A DNA stretch of 64,000 nucleotides from SHAN690 sp038131955 (GCA_038131955.1 JAYPQK010000003.1:14139-78138); one strand, 5' to 3'; counted from the first letter of the stretch, positions 49,202 through 59,134 are shown. The notes: generated from the sequence alone by a model not told the origin. Numbers and translations are program-made.

Positions 49202-50334
49202 ATGAAGGTGGCTATTCTTGCAGATGGTATACCACCAATGGTCATGGGTGGAATGCAAAAGCACTCCCATTATCTTGCCAAATACTTGGCTCTTCAAGGT
49301 GTCAGTGTGGAGCTTCATACAATGGTTTGGAATGTTGAAGACCTAGAGATGCAACAACCATTTGACGATAATGAGTTGAAGAATATATCCGTTATTACTC
49401 ATGTGTTTCCAACATCAGCGAAGTTTCCGGGTCATTACGTGTTCAATTCTTTTAGGCTTTCTAGGCGTTATTTCAAGGCTATTGAGAATCGATTGCATGA
49501 ATTTGATTTTATCTATACTAAAGGTTTTACAGGTTGGGAGCTTCTGAGAAAAAGAAACGGTCGTTATTCAGGTAATATTGGAGTGAAATTTCATGGCATG
49601 AATATGTTCCTTCCGACCTATGGCTTTAAACAGCGCATGGAACAATTGTTATTGCGCCCCCCAGCAAGATGGATTTTGAAGCGAGCCGATAAAGGTCTTT
49701 TCATACGGTGGAAGGGTAACTGACGTCATTATCGGCATCGGAGTCAAAGCCTCCAAGATTATTGAAATGCCCACGGGCATTGAGCCTGAATGGGTCCGAT
49801 CTGAAATCAAGGTTACTCATGATGACAGAAGGATAGTGTTTGTTGGGCGGTATGATCCTGTCAAAGGAATTAGGGAGTTAAATGACGTATTGAGTCAAGG
49901 AAGTTTCGCCCAACTCAAGTTGATTTCGTGGGCCCCTTTGAACCTTCCGATCAGGTTTCTATCTCGAATGCACATTATCACGGCAAACTCGATGACCCAG
50001 AGCAAATGAAAGTGCTGTGGATCGGGCTGACGCCCTAATCCTTCCTTCTTACTCTGAAGGCATGCCTAATGTGGTGTTGGAAGCGATGGCAAGAGGTCTG
50101 GTTGTTCTAGCTACTAACGTAGGAGCCATCGGCAAGATGGTTGATTCAAACGGCTATTTAATTGACCAAGTTTCGCCCCAAGGGATTTCATACCTATTGA
50201 CCACCTTTCAAGAAGCGTCTTCGGATGAAATCGATGCCATGAAAAGGCGATCTTTACAAAAAGTGAATGAAGAGTTTCTTTGGTCTGGAATTTCAAGACT
50301 CCTGAAGGACTCGCTCAAAGAAATCTCTAAATAG
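49202..50334 (+). pseudogene. GT4 family glycosyltransferase, two frameshifts
   Basis: MKVAILADGIPPMVMGGMQK and HSHYLAKYLALQGVSVELHT open a GT4; GVKFHGMNMFLPTYGFK is the domain-1 end. Breaks near 49715 and 49990. The middle has RRIVFVGRYDPVKGIRELND, and the last part (from 50017) has ADALILPSYSEGMPNVVLEA, MARGLVVLATNVGAI and a normal C-terminus. About 377 aa in all. Confidence 0.85.
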
Positions 50335-50344
50335 GTAGGCGACC

Positions 50345-51664
50345 GTGGTTAAGGATCGGACATTTCTATCTCAGATTCCCTGGTATTTGAAGGCTCGATT
50401 GTTTTTAAATCTATTTTTTTCATTCTTGTTCTTTAGAGACCCATTCGACTTTACATTGGCTATATCGCATTCATTTTTCTATTGCCCATTTTGTATTCAG
50501 ATACGGCATTCCTAGGCATCTTGGTGTCTTATATACAGTCTTAGTTTTTGTTGGAATAGCGCAGTCAATAGTTGGAAATAACTCCTTGGGATCTTTTCTC
50601 AAAGTTTTCATAGGCCTGTCAGCTTCTTATCTCTTCTTCTACTACGTGGTTTTTCAAGCGGGTTTTAAAATTCATTCACTTTTCAAATATTATCTAGTTG
50701 GTTCGTTTTTGTGCGCGATAGTGGGTATCGGTCAGGTGCTAAGCTTCTTTTTCGGCTTTGTGCCTGGTTACGACCTTAGCTGGATCTTGGATACTTGGGG
50801 TGTTGTTCCTGGCGGCTTGTTTGGTATAAGAGTAAGTACATTTTTTGGTGAACCCACGTATCACGCGATGTTCCTCAGCGGGGCTGTGTTTGTGGCAATT
50901 CATGATTTGCTCTACAGGAAGAAAGCATATTTTTTTAATCCAATATCGGGGTCTCTAATGATCATTGGAGTGTACGTGAGCTTTTCAAACACTGATTGGG
51001 TCGTTTGGTGCTGTCAATCGCTCTTATAGGTTTAAATTATGGGTTCATTCGATATGCTCTATTTGGATTTCCAGTAGCGGCTTTGATTTTAATTCAACTC
51101 GTTCAGTCAAGTGATGAGTTTCGAAGACGCTATGAAGGTACGGTCAATATTTTCATAGACTCACCAACTGAAGCTTTCAATGTATTTCAGTATCATGGAT
51201 CTTCTGTCATTCTATATAATAATTTCTACATCGCGAAGGAAAATTTTAAGCGTAATTTTTTATTCGGCACCGGTCTAGGTTCGCATCCCGTGGCAGTTGA
51301 AAAATATTCCTTGACGAAAGATGTGCAGACCAAAGGGTTTACTCTCAATACAAAGGATGCTAACTCAATGTTTAATAGATTGTTGAGTGAAACGGGGCTT
51401 TTTGGATTGTTATTGTTTTCCTATGTTTTAATCAAATTCTTTGTTCCAAAAAGGCGAGAGTCGGTCGATGATTACTTCTGGTTGATATCTAGTGCTTGTT
51501 TGGTGATCATTTTCGTGAATCTATTAAGACAGGGACATTACTTCTTGAATGGGTTTCCCTTTTATATGTGGCTTTATATAAGAAGCTATCATGAGAGAAG
51601 TTTGAAGGAGAATGATTTATCAGAGATTGAAGAAGGTACAGGTCTATTAAATGAAGGAAGATGA
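50345..51664 (+). pseudogene. wzy: O-antigen polymerase (Wzy-like), frameshifted
   Basis: Polytopic membrane protein of about 440 aa that joins repeat units in the periplasm. From GTG 50345: WYLKARLFLNLFFSFLFF. After breaks near 50420-50570 the frame 50586-51029 gives the central helices with VSTFFGEPTYHAMFLSGAVF. After another near 51000 the frame to 51664 holds the large loop with FLFGTGLGSHPVAVEKYSLT and NSMFNRLLSETGLFGLLLF, the Wzy_C signature. It completes a Wzx/Wzy-dependent set with wzc and wzx. Confidence 0.82.
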
Positions 51665-52729
51665 ATACAAGACAGAAATATCTTAAGTGGTCTGTTTTAG
51701 TTGTTTATGTGTTAATCTCATTTCCCCAGTTTTACTACTCATACAAGTTCGGGTCACCGGAAACGAGTGGACAGCGTGACTTCTATGATTACTACCCAGT
51801 ATACAACGAGTTGAATGTTCAGGAGCCTGAAGCTCCATACAACATGAGAGTACTCTCTCCGTCGCTGGTATACGTATTGAATAAATCGGGTATTAGTTAT
51901 CCTATCGAGATCAATTTTCAGGACCCGGATATCGATCAGGACGTTTATCTCAGCACGATCATCGTTCACTTTGCTGCAGCGGTATTGACCGCTTTCTTGA
52001 TCTTTTTAACGTTGTTCTATCTTCAGAAGGATTCGGTGATTTCAGTCATTGGAGGTGGTTTATACCTGGTTCAATACGGTACGGTGTTTTGGGGAAGTGG
52101 AGGAATAACTGACGGGTTTTCAGCTGCGGTTTTTGCGCTATTCACCTTGTACTTTCTGAGGACGAGTTATTGGAGTATCCCAATTCTGCTAATAGCCATT
52201 TTCAGCGTGAACTGATTATCTTAGGGCTGGAGTTGTCTCTTTTGTTTATGGTGTTGCTGGGTACTGGCGTGAAAAAAGAGGATAGACAAATATTACTTGA
52301 TTACATGGCTTGCGTCCATTGCGTCCTTCGTTTTTGTTCAGTGTTCTGCGTAATACCATCTTCTACACGCCCAAGAATGACCATCACTTCAACGTCTCCA
52401 ATTTCTTTGGACGATTTGATGAGGTTGATTTCTCCTTATTTGTCTACTTGAAAGGAGTAGTTCTGAGTCAAAATATATTGGCTCTGTATATACTAGTGCT
52501 GCTGATTAAATGGATGTATGGAATGACAATCAATTGGTTTAGGATTGCTGTGATTTTGTCCCTTTTTATGTTCCTTCATCTAGTTAGGGCAGCGATCAAC
52601 CCTGTCTTCTTTGAGGTGGGAAGGCACATGTACATTCTCAGTGCTTTGTTTATTGTATACATGGGAATGGAGTCGGTGCCTTTATTTAAACGATGGCACC
52701 AGAACGCAATTCAACTTCCTTCTTCCTAA
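51661..52729 (+). pseudogene. Polytopic membrane protein of unknown function, frameshifted
   Basis: MNTRQKYLKWSVLVVYVLIS, then an exposed stretch with QRDFYDYYPVYNELN and MRVLSPSLVYVLNKSG, then about eight helices. Breaks near 52195 and 52310. The last part ends YILSALFIVYMGMESVPLFK. The long first loop followed by many helices recalls membrane glycosyltransferases (GT-C-like), but no motif proves this. It overlaps wzy by 4 bp. Confidence 0.6.
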
Positions 52730-52747
52730 ATGAACTAGTTTCGAGTC

Positions 52748-53680
52748 ATGAACCACACAGAAGTGTTGTACTCCATCGTCATTCCAGTTTATAGGAGTGA
52801 AGAAATCGTTGCTCAAACAGTATCGAGGACTATATCTTCCATGGAAGATGCAGCGTGCAGGTATGAGATTATATTGGTCAACGATGGTAGTCCTGATAAT
52901 TCGTGGGAAGTGATCAGTAGTCTTGCGAAAGAGCATGAAAGCGTTCGTGCGATCAATTTTCTCCATAATTATGGACAGCATACAGCCGTCTATTGTGGTA
53001 TAAAAGAGTCAAAAGGTGACTTCATCATTACCATGGATGACGACCTTCAAAACCCACCTACTGAGATCCCGAAATTGATAAGTAAGATCAATGAAGGGTA
53101 TGACTAGTTTTTGCTGAATTCAGTCAAAAAGATGCATGGTGGTTTCAGAAAGATGGGAACAAAGGTTATTGGCTATTTTAACAAGGAGATATTCGGAAAG
53201 CCGAAGGATTTGAAGCTTACTAACTTCCGGATATTTACGAAAGAAACCGCAGAACGGATGCTTCATTACAGGACCAACTATCCCTATATTCCAGGTCTGC
53301 TTTTGATGCACGCGAGCAGAATGGCCAATGTGGTCACCGAGCATCATCCTCGAAGAATAGGGGTTTCTAATTACAACCTTTGGAGGATAGGAAAGCTGGT
53401 TGCACGATTACTGTTCAATTACTCCTCTTATCCCTTGAAGGTTGTGAGCGTATCCGGTATACTTATCAGCGCGCTGAGCTTTCTAGCAGGAGTATACTTC
53501 ATCTTTAAATCCGTATTTGCAGGTGTTGAAGTTCAAGGTTGGACAACGATTGTCGTCTTGTTATCATTTCTGTGTGGCTTCATTTTGGTGTTGTTGGGAA
53601 TAATGGGGGAGTATTTGGCACGCCTCATGAATCAAATGGCTAGTAGTTTACCATATCTAATACGGGAACGCATTGATTGA
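52748..53680 (+). pseudogene. GT2 glycosyltransferase with two membrane helices (DPM1/GtrB-like), frameshifted
   Basis: MNHTEVLYSIVIPVYRSEEI, YEIILVNDGSPDNSWEVI and FIITMDDDLQNPPTEIPKLI (DxD motif). Near 53105 GACTAG has lost a base (expected YDLVFAEF), and the frame returns near 53135 at HGGFRKMGTKVIGYF. The C-terminus has two helices (VSVSGILISALSFLAGVYFI and GFILVLLGIMGEYLARLMNQ). Such enzymes make polyprenyl-phosphate sugars. About 311 aa. This is the last clearly broken gene of the dense-error stretch. Confidence 0.85.
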
Positions 53681-54395
53681 GCACGATCATCTAGTCATTA
53701 TTGGCGCTCAGCGTTCCGGGAGCACCTGGCTGTACGATTTGCTGGACAATCATCCATCGATCTACATGAGTCGCCCCAAACGACCAGAGCCGAAATATTT
53801 TCTTGATGAAGCCAGTTCAAGGATCAATTATCTAAAAGAGGTCTTCTCCGAAGCCCCTTCGAATGTGCGGTATTGGGGAGAGAAGAGTACTAGTTATTAT
53901 GAGCATACCGAAGTAGCAGAACGGATTGATCGATGTCTTCCTAATGTTAAGCTCGTGGTCATTTTGAGAAATCCAGTGGATAGGGCTTTGAGTAACTACA
54001 AATTCAGTTGGGAAAATGGTCTTGAAAAGCGAACATTGGAAGAAGTATTCATAGGTCGAGTCCCTCCCCCAAGTTTGAATAAAAGTGTTTCAGTAAGCCC
54101 CTTTGCATACTTGCAGAGGGGACACTATGCGCGACATTTGACTCCCTTCCTTCGAATATTCGGTTCTCGTCTCTTCGTGATGACTTTGGAAGAGTCAATA
54201 AATAGTCCTCTTCATGGAGGCATTTGGGACTTTCTACAGTTGAATCCGTCGAGCGTCGATTTTAAAGCTGTGAATGCCAGTTCACCCATCGAAGTTCCGG
54301 ACGAGATAAAAGATAGCCTCCATGTCTATTATGAGCCACACATTGTTGAGTTAGAAAAACTTCTTGGGCGCTCATTCAATATTTGGAGAACTTAG
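53673..54395 (+). CDS. Sulfotransferase family protein
   Basis: 240 aa, intact. 5'-PAPS loop LVIIGAQRSGSTWLYDLLDN with catalytic-type residues, SRPKRPEPKYFLDEASSR (the usual 'KEPhfF' position), and the 3'-phosphate motif VKLVVILRNPVDRALSNYKF. Also GHYARHLTPFLRIFGSRLFV. Start TTG 53673 overlaps the previous stop by 8 bp; no ATG fits. Cytosolic; predicted to sulfate a glycan precursor using PAPS. Genes for PAPS synthesis are not in the window. Confidence 0.85.
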   Translation: MIEHDHLVIIGAQRSGSTWLYDLLDNHPSIYMSRPKRPEPKYFLDEASSRINYLKEVFSEAPSNVRYWGEKSTSYYEHTEVAERIDRCLPNVKLVVILRNPVDRALSNYKFSWENGLEKRTLEEVFIGRVPPPSLNKSVSVSPFAYLQRGHYARHLTPFLRIFGSRLFVMTLEESINSPLHGGIWDFLQLNPSSVDFKAVNASSPIEVPDEIKDSLHVYYEPHIVELEKLLGRSFNIWRT

Positions 54396-54410
54396 TTGCT
54401 TTGCACTAAT

Positions 54411-55538
54411 ATGATTCGATTTAACCAGCCCTTTCTATTTGGGCCTGAACTAGAGCATGTGCGCCATGCTATTGACGAAGGACGTCTGTCAGGAAACGGA
54501 GAGTTCTCTAAACGCTGTCATAGCTTTTTTCAGGAACGTTACTCGTTTGGGAAATGTCTGCTGACTACCTCCTGTACGGACGCCTTGGAAATGTGCGCCA
54601 TTCTTGCTGATATTCAGCCCGGAGATGAGGTTATTGTGCCGGCATACACCTTCGTGTCCTCGGCAAATGCCTTCGTATTGCGTGGAGCCAAGATCGTATT
54701 TGCGGATTCTCATCAGTACCATCCAAATATAGATGAGACAAAGTTGGAATCGCTTATCACGGATAGAACAAAAGCGATCGTTGTAGTTCATTACGGTGGT
54801 GCAGCCTGTGAGATGAACTCGATCATGGAGATTGCGAATAGACACGGACTCTTGGTGGTCGAAGATGCTGCACAGGCGGTCGATGCGTTTTATCATGGTC
54901 ATGCACTTGGTTCCATTGGACATTTGGCTGCCTTTTCCTTTCATGAGACCAAGAATGTGGTTTCCGGTGAAGGAGGAATGCTCGTCGTAAACGATGACCG
55001 CTTTAAAAAACGTGCTGAGATCATATGGGAAAAAGGCACCAATCGGACGGCTTTCTTTAGAGGAGAAGTAGACAAATATGGTTGGGTGGATGTAGGATCT
55101 TCTTTTCTCCCTTCCGATCTCATAGCAGCATACTTATATGGCCAACTACAGCACCTTGAGGAGATTACTGCTCGCCGTGTGGCCATTTGGAATCGTTATC
55201 ATGCATCATTTGAAGCATTAGAAGAAAGAGGTCGTGTCAAGCGACCCATGCTTCCATCCTATGCCACCAACAATGGACATGTGTATTACCTTGAGTGTAA
55301 AAATCTGGAAGAGCGCAGTGAGCTCATATCCTTTCTAAAAGAACAAGGCATCGGAGCCGTGTTTCACTACCTCAGTTTAGAGGATAGTCCTTACTTCAAA
55401 GAGAAGCACGATGGAAGGCCTTTGTCCAATGCCCATCGTTTCTCTGATACCTTAGTAAGGATGCCTTTACACCTTCATCTGACGGATGCAGATATTGACT
55501 TTGTCAGTAGAATGGTCTATGAATTTTATTCCGGCTGA
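54411..55538 (+). CDS. wecE: dTDP-4-amino-4,6-dideoxygalactose transaminase (WecE/RffA)
   Basis: PLP enzyme making dTDP-Fuc4N from dTDP-4-keto-6-deoxyglucose. About 375 aa from ATG 54411 (MIRFNQPFLFGPELEHV); a TTG at 54396 is in frame. Matches E. coli WecE motif by motif: LLTTSCTDALEMCAILADIQ, PGDEVIVPAYTFVSSANAFV, HYGGAACEMNSIMEIA and FSFHETKNVVSGEGGMLVV, with the PLP Lys in HETKN. The C-terminus IGAVFHYLSLEDSPYFKEK is normal. It is intact and marks the return to clean reading frames. Confidence 0.92.
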   Translation: MIRFNQPFLFGPELEHVRHAIDEGRLSGNGEFSKRCHSFFQERYSFGKCLLTTSCTDALEMCAILADIQPGDEVIVPAYTFVSSANAFVLRGAKIVFADSHQYHPNIDETKLESLITDRTKAIVVVHYGGAACEMNSIMEIANRHGLLVVEDAAQAVDAFYHGHALGSIGHLAAFSFHETKNVVSGEGGMLVVNDDRFKKRAEIIWEKGTNRTAFFRGEVDKYGWVDVGSSFLPSDLIAAYLYGQLQHLEEITARRVAIWNRYHASFEALEERGRVKRPMLPSYATNNGHVYYLECKNLEERSELISFLKEQGIGAVFHYLSLEDSPYFKEKHDGRPLSNAHRFSDTLVRMPLHLHLTDADIDFVSRMVYEFYSG

Positions 55539-55541
55539 AAC

Positions 55542-56752
55542 ATGCAGGCCAGTCATTTGAACATCACCATCCTCTATACCGAACTAGCTGACTATTCGCT
55601 AGCGTGCTTTCGAGCTTTGAAAGAGCAGGGGGTAAGCCTTCAGTTGATTCACTGGCCCATCAATCCGGAGGCGCCGTTTCAATTCGATCTGAGCTTTGTG
55701 GACGAGGTGATCTCTAGGGATACGGTGGACCGCAACACCATGCTGACCAAGGTGGACGCGTTCGGACCCGACCTGATCCTCTGCAGTGGTTGGATGGACA
55801 AAGACTATGTGGCCGTCTGTCGCAAGTTCAAAGGTGCTACCACCACCGTCCTCAGCCTTGATAACCACTGGACCGGCTCCTGGAAGCAACACATAGCCCG
55901 CGTCATCTCGCCCATTACCCTAAAGCGCTTCTTCGACAAAGCCTTCGTCCCCGGGGAGGTCCAGAAGAAATACGCCATCAAACTAGGCTTCGCCCCAAAC
56001 GAGATCAAAACCGGCTTCTATAGCGCAGACGTGAGGAGGTTTGAAGGGGTTTTTCAATCTCAACTTCAACTTCAACCTCAACCTCAAAAGGAGCAAAACT
56101 CCAAACCCAGAACCCCAAACCCTCAAACCGACCAAACCCCAACGGACCTCGCCTCGGCGAGGGACCAAACCCGCAAACAGACCTTGCCTCGGCGAGGGAC
56201 CAAACCCCAACCCACTCCTCACGCCCAGCTCCCCACTCCCGAAACCGAAGGTTCCTCTACCTAGGAAGATACGTCCACCACAAAGGCATCTTCGACCTCT
56301 GGAAGGCCTTCCAACAGTACCGAAACCAAGGCGGAACATGGGAACTTTGCTGCGTAGGCACAGGAGATCAATACGACAACCGAGTCGAAGCCGAGGGAAT
56401 CAAGCACTTCGGCTTTGTCCAACCCTCAGAAATGGCACCGATCCTTCAGGAGTCGGATGTCTACATCCTGCCCAGTCACTTCGAACCCTGGGGAGTCTCC
56501 GTCCATGAAATGGCCGTAGCCGGATTTCCCATGCTGCTTAGCGACGCCATCGGCGCTCGAGAAGCCTTCCTTCAAGAAGGTAAAAGTGGTTCTGTTTTCC
56601 CTGCTGGTGATGCTGCTGCTCTCGCGCAGAAGATGAAATGGATCTCATCCCTAACTGACTCCGAGCTGCAAGCCATGGGGCGTCAGAGCCATGAGTTGGG
56701 GGTTGCTCATTCCCCTGAGCAGTGGGTTCAGACACTGCTTTCTTTTCTCTGA
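55542..56752 (+). pseudogene. GT4 glycosyltransferase interrupted by repeat DNA
   Basis: Domain 1 (55542-56045) is normal: ITILYTELADYSLACFRALK, CSGWMDKDYVAVCRKFKGAT and LSLDNHWTGSWKQHIARVIS. Domain 2 (56260-56752) is in another frame: RRFLYLGRYVHHKGIFDLWK, SDVYILPSHFEPWGVSVHEM and GFPMLLSDAIGAREAFLQEG. Between them about 200 bp of low-complexity Pro/Gln/Thr-coding repeat (56055-56255) fills the interdomain linker and leaves the two halves out of frame. Whether the protein is still made depends on the exact repeat length. Its stop touches the long dispersed element. Confidence 0.83.
56055..56255. repeat. Low-complexity and hairpin repeats inside the GT4 gene
   Basis: Starts with CTTCAA/CCTCAA hexamers, then 'caaaccc' runs, then two copies of CCTCGCCTCGGCGAGGGACC / CCTTGCCTCGGCGAGGGACC about 35 bp apart (a GCC-TC-GGC hairpin), then 'cccactcc' sequence. 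The style matches intergenic repeats of this genome (e.g. 62.4 kb) and not coding DNA. Confidence 0.7.
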
Positions 56753-57167
56753 TCCTTCTTTCTTTTGTCTTGAAACAAAAGAAAGAAGCAAAGAAAAAGT
56801 CAAGACTGTGCCTTGTTACCTTGAACTGTTAGCTTTTGGACGCTATCTCACCCAAACTCGCAAACGGCATTATCCACGCCAAAGGCGTGGATGCCTGAGC
56901 TCAAACATGGGTTCGATGGCCGCTTTGCAAAAGCTGCAGTTCTACGGAGCACGCGGCAAGGTCGATTTTCATCAATGCATTCTTGACTCAAAGGACCGGC
57001 CTTGGAAGCGTTGAGTGTTCTGATCAAAATGAAGCCCTAGTAAGACCGGGAAGCTTCCGAGTGGGCGAGGGAGATCACCCGGCCGTACTTGGGCTGAGTG
57101 AAGAGCAGGTTGCTTAACGATTCCACAGCCTTGATCTTTTGGTTCTTTTCTATCAAGAGAAAAGAAC
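56753..57167. repeat. Hairpin-ended dispersed element, copy 2 (415 bp)
   Basis: Direct-orientation relative of 21821-22241. Left hairpin CTTTCTTTTGT / ACAAAAGAAAG with loop CTTGAA; the stem pair changes from G-C to T-A compared with copy 1, so pairing is kept. Right hairpin GTTCTTTTCT / AGAAAAGAAC with loop ATCAAG, preceded by AGCCTTGATC. The internal CCACGCC-AAA-GGCGTGG stem is conserved. It begins directly after the GT4 stop codon. 57168-57240 holds a short 'actaatctttattcacta' tail and no gene. Confidence 0.8.
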
Positions 57168-57240
57168 ATCCCCTGCGACGAGCAGAAATCCCGATTACCC
57201 CACCCCAAATCTTCATTGCACTAATCTTTATTCACTAAAG

Positions 57241-57268
57241 AAGGTAAGACCGCTTGAGGTCTTACCTT
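57241..57268 (+). promoter_or_regulatory. Perfect 11-bp inverted repeat upstream of asnB
   Basis: AAGGTAAGACC and GGTCTTACCTT flank a 6-base centre (GCTTGA), ending 6 bp before the asnB GTG. Without a T run it is not a usual terminator. The right arm overlaps TACCTTCG (57263-57270), one mismatch to the -7 element, so it could be an operator or a 5' hairpin controlling translation. Confidence 0.5.
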
Positions 57269-57274
57269 CGCATT

Positions 57275-59134
57275 GTGTGCGGAATAGCCGGAATATTCGG
57301 TCTTGAAGACCTGCAGGATGCGCCTGATCGTGTCAAGAAAATGACCGATCGACTGGCCCATCGCGGACCGGATGCTGAAGGTCAGTATGTCGGCAAGAAT
57401 GTGGTCCTCGGACACCGCCGACTCTCCATTATCGATCTCTCAGATGCGGCGAATCAACCTTGGCGTTCTGCCGATGGTCGATATGCGCTGGTCTTTAATG
57501 GTGAGCTCTACAATTACCGTGAATTGAAGACTGAACTGGATTACCCTTTTCAGACCAACTCTGATACGGAGGTCGTGTTAGCGGCCCTCATTCAATGGGG
57601 GATGCCGGCCCTGCAGCGATTCAACGGAATGTTTGCCCTCGCGTTTTGGGATGAACACGAAGAGAAACTTTGGCTCGTTCGCGATCGACTCGGGATTAAG
57701 CCGCTGTACTACGCTCGTATCGGAAGCTCGGTGGTCTTTGCTTCGGAAGTGAGAGCCATTCTCGATTCAGGACTGGTGGACCGAAAACTGAATCGCGCCG
57801 CACTGGTCGACTATCTCCGCTACCAGACCGTCCATGCACCACAAACCCTCGTCGAAGGGGTTCACATGCTCGAACCGGGTACCTACTTGGAGTTGGGCGA
57901 TGTAGAGGAGAAGAAGACGGAGTATTGGAAACCCTGGCAGAAGTTTCACCTCGATATGGATCCGATCAAGGTGAAGAAGGAGATTCGTGAACGCTTGACC
58001 CGTTCCGTCGAGGATCGACTCGTAGCCGATGTGCCTTTTGGTTCCTTTCTCTCGGGTGGGATAGATTCGAGTTTGATCGCCGGGATTGTCCGTGAACGAC
58101 TAGACCTCCCGCTCGATACGTTCAATGTCTCCTTCGATGAGTCGGACTTCAGCGAAGCCAAATACGCATCGTTGATCGCGAAGAAGTTTGGAACGCAACA
58201 CCATGAGATCCGTCTCAAACCCAATGACTTCATGAGCTCTCTTCCTGATGCCTCATCGGCGATGGACCATCCTTCGGGTGACGGGCCGAATACATGGATC
58301 GTCTCTCGCGAGACGAAAAAGCAGGGCATCACCATGGCGCTCTCAGGATTAGGCGGGGATGAGCTCTTTGCGGGCTATGATGTCTTTACACGCATTCCCT
58401 CGATCGCGGACCGACATTGGATCTTGAGCTTCCCTAAAGGCACGCGCTCACTGATCGGAAATGTGCTGAAGACCTTCAAGCCCGGTATACCTTCGGCAAA
58501 GATCAAGGAGATCTTGACTGCCGACTACTACGACCTACAGCATCTCTATCCCATCTTTAGAAAGGTCCTCTTGGACGATCAGGTGTCGTCCTTGTTGGGA
58601 GGCAAGCTTCTTCCGAATCGGGTGAAAGAGATCATAACGGATCTGGAACAATACCACGATTTCACTGCCCTGCCAACGCTCTCACGTATTGGAATTGCGG
58701 AAATGACGACCTACATGCAGAACGTGCTGCTTCGCGATACGGATCAAATGTCGATGGCCCACGCCCTCGAGGTTCGGGTTCCCTTCCTGGACCACCGACT
58801 GGTGGAGTACGTTACCTACGTTTCTGATCCGATGAAGTATCCTCATTCGCCCAAACAGTTGCTGATCGAGAGCTTTTCGGAGCTTCTGCCATCCGAGGTG
58901 GTGGATCGACCAAAGATGGGATTCGTGCTTCCATGGGAACACTGGATGAAGAATGAATTGAAGTCGTTCTGCGAAGAGCGTTTGAACGGATTGAAGGAGC
59001 GAGAAGTACTCAACTCCCAAGCCGTGGATGACCTATGGAGACGTTTCCTAAAAGGGGATCCCATGGTAACCTGGTCGAGGATATGGCCATTGGTCACGCT
59101 TTCAGATTGGATGCAAACCCACGAGATTGAGTAA
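57275..59134 (+). CDS. asnB: Asparagine synthase (glutamine-hydrolysing)
   Basis: 619 aa. GTG 57275 places Cys2 right after the start, as needed for the N-terminal glutaminase nucleophile (CGIAGIFG). Glutaminase motifs: LAHRGPDAEG, LGHRRLSIIDLS and FNGELYNYREL. The synthetase domain has the ATP loop SFLSGGIDSSLIAGIV and ALSGLGGDELFAGYDVF, then LEVRVPFLDHRLVEYV. In glycan loci such enzymes often amidate sugar acids or supply amides. The upstream ATG at 57254 would break the Cys2 rule. It overlaps the next gene by 8 bp. Confidence 0.93.
   Translation: MCGIAGIFGLEDLQDAPDRVKKMTDRLAHRGPDAEGQYVGKNVVLGHRRLSIIDLSDAANQPWRSADGRYALVFNGELYNYRELKTELDYPFQTNSDTEVVLAALIQWGMPALQRFNGMFALAFWDEHEEKLWLVRDRLGIKPLYYARIGSSVVFASEVRAILDSGLVDRKLNRAALVDYLRYQTVHAPQTLVEGVHMLEPGTYLELGDVEEKKTEYWKPWQKFHLDMDPIKVKKEIRERLTRSVEDRLVADVPFGSFLSGGIDSSLIAGIVRERLDLPLDTFNVSFDESDFSEAKYASLIAKKFGTQHHEIRLKPNDFMSSLPDASSAMDHPSGDGPNTWIVSRETKKQGITMALSGLGGDELFAGYDVFTRIPSIADRHWILSFPKGTRSLIGNVLKTFKPGIPSAKIKEILTADYYDLQHLYPIFRKVLLDDQVSSLLGGKLLPNRVKEIITDLEQYHDFTALPTLSRIGIAEMTTYMQNVLLRDTDQMSMAHALEVRVPFLDHRLVEYVTYVSDPMKYPHSPKQLLIESFSELLPSEVVDRPKMGFVLPWEHWMKNELKSFCEERLNGLKEREVLNSQAVDDLWRRFLKGDPMVTWSRIWPLVTLSDWMQTHEIE

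Noticed and set aside
31700..53680. True mass pseudogenisation of the polysaccharide locus
   Set aside because: Gene order, lengths and motifs are preserved across breaks, several breaks lie in homopolymers, and the same error type hits essential lepB; not excluded, but less likely than sequence error.
55983..56339. Minus-strand Gly/Arg-rich ORF of 118 codons
   Set aside because: It arises from antisense reading of the low-complexity repeat in the GT4 linker.
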